The translations under genes were made by a program, and so were the position numbers. The notes beneath the pieces were generated by a model. That model searched no databases and had not been told where the DNA came from. It saw only the letters and a program-made list of their open reading frames with translations. DNA of 11,445 bases from Fibrobacteraceae bacterium (GTDB lineage: Bacteria; Fibrobacterota; Fibrobacteria; Fibrobacterales; Fibrobacteraceae): positions 1 through 11,445 of the forward strand of contig JALNVO010000070.1 of the NCBI GenBank assembly GCA_023231365.1. Direction: 5' to 3'. This document shows positions 1 to 5,683 of this stretch, piece by piece (the stretch's first letter is position 1; the number at the start of each line of letters is the position of its first letter).

Positions 1-2
1 AT

Positions 3-56
3 CAATTGAAGGAAGACAAGTACGGAGAACAACTGACTATGCTCGGAAAGATGTAG
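3..56 (+). CDS. C-terminal end of an unidentified upstream gene (partial)
   Basis: An open frame runs in from the left edge and stops at TAG 54-56, giving a 17-residue tail that ends YGEQLTMLGKM. Its codons (AAG, GAA, GAC, TAC, CTC) resemble those of the genes downstream, and its third positions are GC-rich. The overlapping frame that stops at 77-79 gives an arginine-rich peptide with AT-rich third positions, which looks like a shadow. Too little is visible to name the protein. A gene end here would fit the intrinsic terminator about 100 bases downstream. Confidence 0.4.
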   Translation, partial: QLKEDKYGEQLTMLGKM

Positions 57-157
57 CCCGTTTACGGGCGAGCCAATAAGGACCTTACGCAGATGGCAGA
101 CCGACCTACGCGACGTGACGCGTAGCTAGTATCCTAGGGCTACGCCCGCATATGAAG
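57..157 (+). other. GC-rich intergenic stretch with several potential hairpins
   Basis: Between the putative gene end and the terminator lies about 100 bases with dense self-complementarity. GCCCG 56-60 pairs with CGGGC 65-69 around a TTTA loop. CTACGCG 106-112 pairs with CGCGTAG 119-125 around a 6-base loop. GGGC 137-140 pairs with GCCC 144-147. No match to TPP, cobalamin, SAM or c-di-GMP riboswitches, SRP RNA, tmRNA or RNase P RNA was recognised. It may be a structured 3' untranslated region or an undescribed small RNA that uses the following terminator. Confidence 0.3.
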
Positions 158-158
158 A

Positions 159-188
159 ACCCCCGGCTATGCCGGGGGGTTGCTTTTT
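159..188 (+). terminator. Strong rho-independent terminator before thiM
   Basis: CCCCCGGC (160-167) pairs with GCCGGGGG (171-178) around a TAT loop, followed by a GCTTTTT tract (182-188). The very stable GC stem plus U-run is a textbook intrinsic terminator. It ends the transcript entering from the left and separates it from thiM. Confidence 0.88.
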
Positions 189-209
189 AATTCTTATTGA
201 AATTATTAT
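180..209 (+). promoter_or_regulatory. thiM: Possible promoter for thiME
   Basis: TTGCTT (180-185), an 18-base spacer and TATTAT (204-209) form a passable sigma-70-like pair just after the terminator and about 35 bases before the thiM start. The -10 box matches TATAAT at 5 of 6 positions, but the -35 box is weak and lies in the terminator U-tract. The local AT-richness makes chance matches easy, so this is tentative. Confidence 0.25.
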
Positions 210-232
210 ATTTGGAAAATTTCTTCTCACTC

Positions 233-238
233 AAGGAG
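233..238 (+). promoter_or_regulatory. thiM: Shine-Dalgarno AAGGAG that sets the thiM start
   Basis: AAGGAG lies 6 bases upstream of ATG 245. This favours a start at 245 over the longer TTG-initiated frame from 197, whose extra 16 residues would be encoded across the promoter and ribosome-binding region. Confidence 0.85.
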
Positions 239-244
239 TCCGTT

Positions 245-1039
245 ATGCTTTCCAAAGAAAATTTTAAACGCGATCTTTCTCTTGTCCGCGAAAAATCTCC
301 GCTTGTCCACAACATCACCAATTACGTCGTGATGAACAATACAGCGAATGCCCTCCTTGCCGTCGGCGCATCCCCGGTGATGGCGCATTCCATCGATGAA
401 GTCGCCGATATGGCGAGCATAGCTTCTTCTCTTGTCATCAATATCGGTACACTTGAAAAGAGCTGGGTTGAATCGATGATTGTCGCGGGGAAAACCGCAA
501 AAACGAGAGGCATTCCTGTCGTATTTGATCCCGTCGGAGTTGGCGCGACTCCTTACCGCCTCAAAATTTCTGAAGAGATTCTCAAAGAATGTAGCCCGTC
601 GATAATCCGCGGGAACGCCTCGGAAATCATCTCGCTTGTCAGAGCGGGTGTTAAAACAAAAGGCGTGGACAGCACCGCTGCAGCCGATGATGCTATTTCC
701 TCTGCAAAGGAGCTTGCAAAACAAACTAACGCCATTGTCGTTGTGAGCGGAGCGGTTGACGTGATTACGGACGGTGAACGCGTGGAGCGCATCTATAACG
801 GCAATGCCTTGATGGCAAAAGTTACTGGAATGGGATGTACTGCAACAGCTATTGTCGGTGCTTTTGCAGCGATTGATACGGATTTGTTTAATGCTGCAGC
901 TTATGGAATGGCAACGATGGGCGTTGCGGGCGAGATAGCCGCGAAATCCGCTAGGGGTAATGGTACGATGCAGCTTTATTTTTTGGATGCTCTCACCAAT
1001 CTCTCGACTATGGATATTGACAAGGTGTTTACATGCTAG
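245..1039 (+). CDS. thiM: Hydroxyethylthiazole kinase
   Basis: ThiM (EC 2.7.1.50) phosphorylates 4-methyl-5-(2-hydroxyethyl)thiazole with ATP in the cytoplasm, salvaging the thiazole half of thiamin. The 264-residue length is normal for the family. Recognisable family blocks are SPLVHNITNYVV near residue 18 (thiazole-binding N-terminal strand), DPVGVGATPYR from residue 95, the RGNASEI segment at 122-128, and the nucleotide-site loop VTGMGC with Cys198 at the position of the catalytic cysteine of Bacillus ThiK/ThiM. The start at ATG 245 is chosen because AAGGAG sits 6 bases upstream. The 3' end overlaps thiE by 7 bases, so the two are almost certainly translationally coupled and supply the thiazole phosphate and the coupling enzyme together. 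No TPP riboswitch is visible upstream, although this gene is often controlled by one. Confidence 0.97.
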   Translation: MLSKENFKRDLSLVREKSPLVHNITNYVVMNNTANALLAVGASPVMAHSIDEVADMASIASSLVINIGTLEKSWVESMIVAGKTAKTRGIPVVFDPVGVGATPYRLKISEEILKECSPSIIRGNASEIISLVRAGVKTKGVDSTAAADDAISSAKELAKQTNAIVVVSGAVDVITDGERVERIYNGNALMAKVTGMGCTATAIVGAFAAIDTDLFNAAAYGMATMGVAGEIAAKSARGNGTMQLYFLDALTNLSTMDIDKVFTC

Positions 1040-1677
1040 AACCTTCATTTGTAAAATCCGCTCTCAGGCTTTATCTTGTGACGGACAGGGATCTCTCGCG
1101 AGGCCGATCTTTGGAAGAGGTTATTGCCAAGGCGGTGAACGGCGGAACGACCATGGTACAGCTCCGCGAGAAGCGGGCGAGTTCCCGTGAATTCTATGAG
1201 TCCGCTTTGCGCATAAAACAGATTCTAAAAGGGACCGGCGTACCCCTCATCATCAATGACCGCGCAGATATTGCATTTGCTGTTGATGCGGATGGAGTCC
1301 ACCTAGGCCAAAGAGATCTCCCGCCGGAAAAGGCCCGTAAGATACTTGGAAAGGATAAAATAATCGGACTTTCCATTGAAACACTGAAAGAAGCCGAAAT
1401 CGCCAATGCCCTCGATGTAGACTATATTGCGGTATCTCCTGTGTTTGGAACGCCTACTAAGACGGATACGGCTCCGGCCCTCGGCTTAGACGGGCTCCGG
1501 AAAATAGCAGGAATCACCAGACATCCCCTTACAGGTATCGGAGGTATCCACTCATCCAACGCCCGTGAAATTATTAAAGCGGGTGCAGACGGAATTGCCG
1601 TTGTTTCGGAGATAATGAGCGCAGAAGAACCTGAACTTGCGGCGAAAATGTTGCTAACCGAAATGGGAAAACAGTAA
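1033..1677 (+). CDS. thiE: Thiamin-phosphate synthase
   Basis: ThiE (EC 2.5.1.3) joins hydroxymethylpyrimidine diphosphate to hydroxyethylthiazole phosphate to give thiamin phosphate. The 214-residue TIM-barrel protein has the full family signature: LYLVTDR near residue 13, MVQLREK at 41-47, INDRADIA around 74-81 (diphosphate and Mg-binding region), HLGQRDLP at 90-97, SPVFGTPTKTDT at about 135-146 (phosphate-binding loop), GIGGI at 168-172 and VVSEIM at 190-195. The ATG at 1033 lies inside the last codons of thiM and is preceded by AAGGTG (1022-1027) with a 5-base gap. It is the last gene of the two-gene unit and is followed by an intrinsic terminator. Only the salvage and coupling steps are present; genes for making HMP or for de novo thiazole synthesis are not in this window. 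Confidence 0.97.
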   Translation: MLEPSFVKSALRLYLVTDRDLSRGRSLEEVIAKAVNGGTTMVQLREKRASSREFYESALRIKQILKGTGVPLIINDRADIAFAVDADGVHLGQRDLPPEKARKILGKDKIIGLSIETLKEAEIANALDVDYIAVSPVFGTPTKTDTAPALGLDGLRKIAGITRHPLTGIGGIHSSNAREIIKAGADGIAVVSEIMSAEEPELAAKMLLTEMGKQ

Positions 1678-1701
1678 AGGCTTTGTGGCTTCTTTTGTAA
1701 G

Positions 1702-1728
1702 AAGTGGAGAAATATGTCTCCGCTTTTT
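1702..1728 (+). terminator. Rho-independent terminator after thiE
   Basis: AAGTGGAGA (1702-1710) pairs with TCTCCGCTT (1717-1725) around a 6-base loop, a 9-bp stem with one G-T pair. The 3' arm runs into a TTTTT tract, followed by a second T-run at 1732-1736. It separates the thiamin genes from the transporter operon downstream. Confidence 0.82.
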
Positions 1729-1770
1729 GCTATTTTTATCAAAATAACATTCATTTAAAGGAATCCAAGA

Positions 1771-2277
1771 ATGCTTGATAAATTCGATGATGAAGATTTG
1801 AAGGATCTCGATGAAACAAAGATTGATGAGACTCCCAATGAAGATAATCTTGAAAGTGCGATGAAGCCCCACGATTACAGCGCGCGCCGGATTCTCGTAT
1901 GGGAAGCGGACGACGAGCGCAGAAACAATGCTGTTGAAATACTTTCCGGCCTTTTAACAGGCGCTTTTGTCCAAGGTGTTGCCTCGGAAAAGGATGCGCT
2001 CGCTCGCTTGGATTCCGAGCTTTGGGATACCTTCGTCGTCGATTTCTATAACGAGGGACTTTCTGCGAGCGAATTCATCAAGCGGGTGAACAATTATCCG
2101 AATTCCATTCTTGTTGCCCTCAATCTTGCTCCGTTTACTCTTCCCGAAGAACGGAATCGCTATAAACTCGAACCTCTGCGCAAGCTGTTTGATATCGAAA
2201 AGCCCAAATCGGAAGATGACGAAGAAGTAAAGTCTGAAGAGGGCGAAGATTCTGAAGAAGATCTTCCTGAGGAATAG
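1771..2277 (+). CDS. Degenerate receiver-like protein with acidic ends
   Basis: This 168-residue protein begins with an acidic tail (residues 1-30, DDEDLKDLDE pattern), has a compact middle domain (about 39-141) and ends in a Glu/Asp-rich segment (146-168). The middle reads like a CheY-type receiver: strand RILVWEADDE with an acidic pair at 47-48, strand TFVVDF with a possible phospho-acceptor Asp91, strand SILVALN, and LRKLFDIE (136-143), which resembles the usual LRKPFDIEEL with Lys138 retained and the proline changed to leucine. The Ser/Thr expected after strand 4 is not evident, so phosphorylation is uncertain and a pseudo-receiver is possible. There is no output domain. AAAGGA (1757-1762) precedes the ATG by 8 bases. 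The ABC ATPase starts only 6 bases after its stop, so it heads that operon. The receiver call is by pattern only. Confidence 0.6.
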   Translation: MLDKFDDEDLKDLDETKIDETPNEDNLESAMKPHDYSARRILVWEADDERRNNAVEILSGLLTGAFVQGVASEKDALARLDSELWDTFVVDFYNEGLSASEFIKRVNNYPNSILVALNLAPFTLPEERNRYKLEPLRKLFDIEKPKSEDDEEVKSEEGEDSEEDLPEE

Positions 2278-2283
2278 CAGTAC

Positions 2284-3372
2284 ATGGCGACAGCTCCCTC
2301 CTCAATAGAACTTCGGAACGTTTCTAAGAACTATCTCGGAAGCGAGGCCGTGGATTCTGTATCCATTAATATCCACAAAGGGGAGTTTGTCGTTTTAGTC
2401 GGTCCATCCGGCTGTGGAAAATCGACCATTCTCCGTATGATTGCTGGCCTTGAACAGCCCACTTCCGGTGAAATTTTTTTGGATGGAAAAGATGCTACGT
2501 CTTTAGAACCAAAGGACCGCGACATCGCGATGGTTTTCCAGACTCACGCTCTGTACCCTCATATGACTGTGTTACAGAACTTGGAATTTGGATTAAAGTT
2601 AAAAGGCCACTATTCCTCAAGTGAAATTCGCGAACGCGTTCGCGAAACTGTTGAAATTCTCGACTTAGAGCCCATCTTGGATCGCAAGCCCAAGCATCTT
2701 TCCGGTGGGCAGCGTCAGAGGGTAGCCCTAGGCCGTGCTATAGTCCGCAAACCGCGCATATTCCTCTTTGACGAACCGCTCTCCAATCTTGATGCGAAAA
2801 TGAGAAATCAGATGCGGGTCGAGTTTGGCCGCTTGCATACGAGACTACAGGCAACGATGGTCTTTGTAACGCATGACCAGACAGAAGCGATGACAATGGG
2901 CGATCGGATTATATGCCTTGCGGATGGAAGGATCCAGCAGGTCGGAACTCCAATGGAACTCTATTCTCATCCGGCAAATGAATTTGTAGCAAGCTTCATC
3001 GGAGTGCCTCCGATGAATATTTTTGCAGCCCAATGGACAAAGGACGGTCTGTTCTTTGAAAAAGCGGGCGCATCGTTCCCTGTATCCCCTAATTTTGCGG
3101 CTATGTTCCGAACGATGCCACGTGTGCTAATAGGCGTCCGACCGGAATTTTTCACAGTTTCTTCCGCATCGCCGAAATCCATTCCTGTGACGGTCGAAGT
3201 AATAGAGCCTCTGGGTTCTGAGACGCTTCTTTATACGCAGTGCAATGATTTGAGCCTTGTTGTAAGAGTTTCGCCACTTGCAAAATATGAAGTAGGCGAA
3301 AAGTTATACCTGTCTCTCGATGAATGCAACATTCATCTATTCGATATTTCGACAGGAGCGGGACTCCTTTGA
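2284..3372 (+). CDS. Sugar-type ABC importer ATPase (UgpC/MalK family)
   Basis: This is the ATP-hydrolysing subunit of a CUT1-class importer. It should dimerise on the cytoplasmic face of the two permeases encoded downstream. The 362-residue length fits UgpC/MsmK/MalK proteins. All nucleotide-binding motifs are intact: Walker A GPSGCGKST (40-48), Q-loop Gln86, signature LSGGQRQR (139-146), Walker B IFLFDE with catalytic Glu164, D-loop SNLD (167-170) and switch His197. The C-terminal part (about 235-362) looks like the family's OB-fold regulatory domain, with the usual GVRPEFF block. GAGGAA at 2269-2274, next to the previous stop codon, is the probable ribosome-binding site. Its TGA overlaps the TTG start of the binding protein. 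The substrate cannot be read from this subunit, since one ATPase can serve several CUT1 systems. Confidence 0.93.
   Translation: MATAPSSIELRNVSKNYLGSEAVDSVSINIHKGEFVVLVGPSGCGKSTILRMIAGLEQPTSGEIFLDGKDATSLEPKDRDIAMVFQTHALYPHMTVLQNLEFGLKLKGHYSSSEIRERVRETVEILDLEPILDRKPKHLSGGQRQRVALGRAIVRKPRIFLFDEPLSNLDAKMRNQMRVEFGRLHTRLQATMVFVTHDQTEAMTMGDRIICLADGRIQQVGTPMELYSHPANEFVASFIGVPPMNIFAAQWTKDGLFFEKAGASFPVSPNFAAMFRTMPRVLIGVRPEFFTVSSASPKSIPVTVEVIEPLGSETLLYTQCNDLSLVVRVSPLAKYEVGEKLYLSLDECNIHLFDISTGAGLL
3354..3358 (+). promoter_or_regulatory. Shine-Dalgarno AGGAG for the TTG-started binding protein
   Basis: AGGAG lies inside the end of the ATPase gene, 10 bases before TTG 3369. It supports initiation at TTG, which leaves a signal peptide of normal length. 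The upstream ATG at 3324 would add 15 polar residues ahead of the hydrophobic segment. Confidence 0.65.
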
Positions 3373-4736
3373 AAGATTTCCGCATTATCTTTTTTCTGCT
3401 GATTCTCTGTGCATTCTTTTTGGGGGGATGCGAAGGAGAAGAGAATGCAAAAAGGGAAGTCATACAGCTTTGGATTATGCCGAATAGTCCGGATCCGGCT
3501 AGCGACATGGAGCACATCCTTCATGATTTTGAATTGGAAAATCCGGGCATAGAAGTCGAAGTAACGGTACTCGATTGGAGTGTTGCATGGACAAAAATTA
3601 CGACAGCGGCTTCTACATTGAACGGACCTGATGTCGTTCAGATGCCTACGACTTGGGCCGCGGCTGTTACAAATATCGGTGCGCTTCTTTCCTTGGATTC
3701 TCTTCTTTCCGTTTCAGGTGGCGATTCTGTCTTTGCTCCTTCCGCAATGAAATTTGCAAGACCGATAGGAAGCGATTCTGTGACTTCACTTCCTTGGTTC
3801 TTAGACGTCCGGCCTCTTTATTACCGGAGGGACGTCCTTTCGAAGGCAGAACTTGATCCTCGGAAAATTGTCTCTTGGAAAGATTTTAAGGATGCTCTTC
3901 AAAAAATAAAAGATTTGAATCTTTCCATTGAAAATATTCCTATCTCTCCTGTGGGCTATCCAGGCAAACATGATTGGAATGTTATCCATAATTTTGCACC
4001 TTGGATTTGGGGTGCTGGCGGAGATTTTCTGGATTCGGCTGGAACTCGCAGTATGCTTGCGGATTCCGCAAGTATCGCAGGCATTATGTTTTATTTGGAT
4101 TTGGTACGCGACGGCTTTAACAGTCGGCGCAATTTGGCGAAAAACACAAATCAGGTAGGTGCCGATTTTGATGAAGGCCGTTTGGCTTTTTGGTTCGATG
4201 CAACAAACAAAACCCTTTATTTGGATAGTCCCCGATTTTTAGGTGGAACATCTAAAAGTGTGACTGCGAGAAATTATTCTTGTATGCTTCCGCCATCTTC
4301 TCCATCGGGTAAAAATCCCTATTACTTTGCGGGAGGTTCCAACCTTTCCATTTTCCGTTTTTCAAAGCATCAGCGTTCTGCCAAACTCCTTGTTCGCTAT
4401 TTGACAACTCGCGCGGACGTTCAACTTTCGCTTTCCCGTATGACGGGTTTTTTGCCAGCCCTGCTTTCCACTTATGAATATCCTTTTTTCAAAGAAGATG
4501 AAAAACGCGAGGTCTTTCAGGAAATGGTGCTTCATGCCAAATCCTATCCGGCAGTTCCGTACTGGGGAGAAATTGAAACCGAAATATTATTACGGCGCTT
4601 TGGAAACATATTTGATCTGATAACCTCCAGCCCAGAAAATGTCTGGCCAGAAGCGGCGATACTCTCTGAAATCAAAGCGGCTGATGCGGAAATAACGCAT
4701 TATATCAACCGGGAGCGGGGGAGGGGTATCAAATGA
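3369..4736 (+). CDS. ABC importer substrate-binding lipoprotein (family 1)
   Basis: This is the extracytoplasmic binding protein expected to capture the substrate and deliver it to the two permeases. From the TTG at 3369 it is 455 residues, beginning with a basic/hydrophobic signal (residues 1-20) and a clean lipobox LGGC with Cys21 as the lipidated residue. The mature protein opens with a strand (VIQLWIMPN) followed by an amphipathic helix and VEVTVLDW. PDVVQMPTTWAAAV and the later FAGGSNLSIF block resemble family-1 sugar-binding proteins. I prefer TTG because it overlaps the ATPase stop as TTGA, has an AGGAG upstream and puts the signal peptide at the very N-terminus. The stop overlaps the next gene as ATGA. 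The substrate is not deducible; a sugar, oligosaccharide or glycerol phosphate are candidates from the family. Confidence 0.88.
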   Translation: MKDFRIIFFLLILCAFFLGGCEGEENAKREVIQLWIMPNSPDPASDMEHILHDFELENPGIEVEVTVLDWSVAWTKITTAASTLNGPDVVQMPTTWAAAVTNIGALLSLDSLLSVSGGDSVFAPSAMKFARPIGSDSVTSLPWFLDVRPLYYRRDVLSKAELDPRKIVSWKDFKDALQKIKDLNLSIENIPISPVGYPGKHDWNVIHNFAPWIWGAGGDFLDSAGTRSMLADSASIAGIMFYLDLVRDGFNSRRNLAKNTNQVGADFDEGRLAFWFDATNKTLYLDSPRFLGGTSKSVTARNYSCMLPPSSPSGKNPYYFAGGSNLSIFRFSKHQRSAKLLVRYLTTRADVQLSLSRMTGFLPALLSTYEYPFFKEDEKREVFQEMVLHAKSYPAVPYWGEIETEILLRRFGNIFDLITSSPENVWPEAAILSEIKAADAEITHYINRERGRGIK

Positions 4737-5683
4737 AAACTCGTTTTGTTTTTATTCTGATCCTTCCCTTTATTTTATTTCTGATCGTTGCTTTTGTCGT
4801 GCCTCTATTATTAGGTGTGAGAATTGCTTTTTTCCCGGGCGAAACATTCAGTTTGGATAAATTATTTGTCATCCATTCTTTTTCGCTTTCTAATTTTCAC
4901 GAAGCGTTTTCGACAATCCTAGATTCTGGGCTGCTTGATGCACTTCGCAATACAATTGTGTATACGTTATGTGTCACTCTAGGCTGCATCGTCTTTGGAC
5001 TCTTCGGAGCAATGATCGTGATGCAAAAATTTCGCTCCGCAGGCGTTGTCCGCATTCTTTTGCTTCTTTCCTGGGTAGTACCGACATATATTGTAGGGCT
5101 TCTTTGGAGTTTCATGTGGCAACAGGACGAAGGCGTCATTAATACGGTGCTATTCGATTATCTGCATTGGGATAAAATTTCCGGTGCATTCGGCGCAGTA
5201 TGGGAATATTCAAAAAATGGTTTGCTAGTTAAACCCAATTGGCTTACGGGACCCAATACAATCTGGGCGATTATTATTCCGACAATTTGGCGAAACTGGC
5301 CCTTTTGCATGATGATGTTCCTTTCAGGACTTTCGGCCATTCCTCACGATATTTATGAAGTGGCTGAGATCGATGGTGTGACGGCACGCGAAAGATTCTT
5401 TCATATTACGCTTCCCATACTCCGGCCTATATTTGCGTTAATCCTTCTTGAAAGTCTTGTTGTCAATGTCTATAGTTTTAATTTGGTCGCAATGATGTTC
5501 GGAAATGCAGCTGGTTTCCCCGGAAAATACGGGGATCTATTAATGACATATATCTACCGGACTTCTTTTCAAACATGGAATTTTGGCGTTGGAGCCGCAC
5601 TTGGAACGTTGCTTATGATGATGATGCTCGCTTCCGTTTCCGTGTGGTATCATTCTTTTGCAAAGGATTTCAAGAATGGTTAA
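4733..5683 (+). CDS. ABC importer permease, MalF type
   Basis: This is one of the two inner-membrane subunits forming the translocation channel. The 316-residue protein has an N-terminal membrane segment (about 4-28), then a block of further hydrophobic helices, consistent with six in total. The EAA loop that docks on the ATPase is clear: YEVAEIDGVTARERFFHITLP, with its first Glu at residue 209. The gene starts inside the previous stop codon (ATGA, 4733-4736) and ends 8 bases inside the next gene, so all four transporter subunits are translationally linked. The loop at about residues 140-172 looks somewhat long. Its domain layout is conventional, unlike its partner. Confidence 0.92.
   Translation: MKTRFVFILILPFILFLIVAFVVPLLLGVRIAFFPGETFSLDKLFVIHSFSLSNFHEAFSTILDSGLLDALRNTIVYTLCVTLGCIVFGLFGAMIVMQKFRSAGVVRILLLLSWVVPTYIVGLLWSFMWQQDEGVINTVLFDYLHWDKISGAFGAVWEYSKNGLLVKPNWLTGPNTIWAIIIPTIWRNWPFCMMMFLSGLSAIPHDIYEVAEIDGVTARERFFHITLPILRPIFALILLESLVVNVYSFNLVAMMFGNAAGFPGKYGDLLMTYIYRTSFQTWNFGVGAALGTLLMMMMLASVSVWYHSFAKDFKNG
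5662..5667 (+). promoter_or_regulatory. Shine-Dalgarno AAAGGA that sets the second permease start
   Basis: AAAGGA precedes ATG 5676 by 8 bases and lies within the end of the first permease gene. It favours ATG 5676 over a TTG at 5658, which itself overlaps the ribosome-binding region. Confidence 0.75.

Noticed and set aside
30..75. tmRNA-like 3' portion (ACTGACTA and GATGTAG words)
   Set aside because: The similarity is limited to short words. The TTCGA loop, acceptor stem, tag reading frame and CCA are absent.
2..79. Open frame from the left edge ending at TAA 77-79
   Set aside because: It is arginine-rich with AT-rich third positions, while the frame ending at 56 has the codon pattern of the neighbouring genes. 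It briefly resembled a ribosomal-protein tail, but nothing supports that.
197..244. Longer thiM beginning at TTG 197
   Set aside because: The added 16 residues would be encoded over the likely promoter and the AAGGAG ribosome-binding site, and they lie outside the family's N-terminus. ATG 245 has ideal spacing.
1..245. TPP riboswitch upstream of thiM
   Set aside because: None of the conserved core sequence elements could be found.
227..1048. 273-residue open frame on the minus strand opposite thiM
   Set aside because: It mirrors thiM in the opposite strand, its product is rich in Cys, His and Arg, and it shows no domain. It is a shadow of a well-supported gene.
3324..3368. Binding-protein start at ATG 3324
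   Set aside because: It would overlap the ATPase gene by 49 bases and put 15 polar residues ahead of the signal peptide. TTG 3369 has a Shine-Dalgarno and the TTGA overlap.
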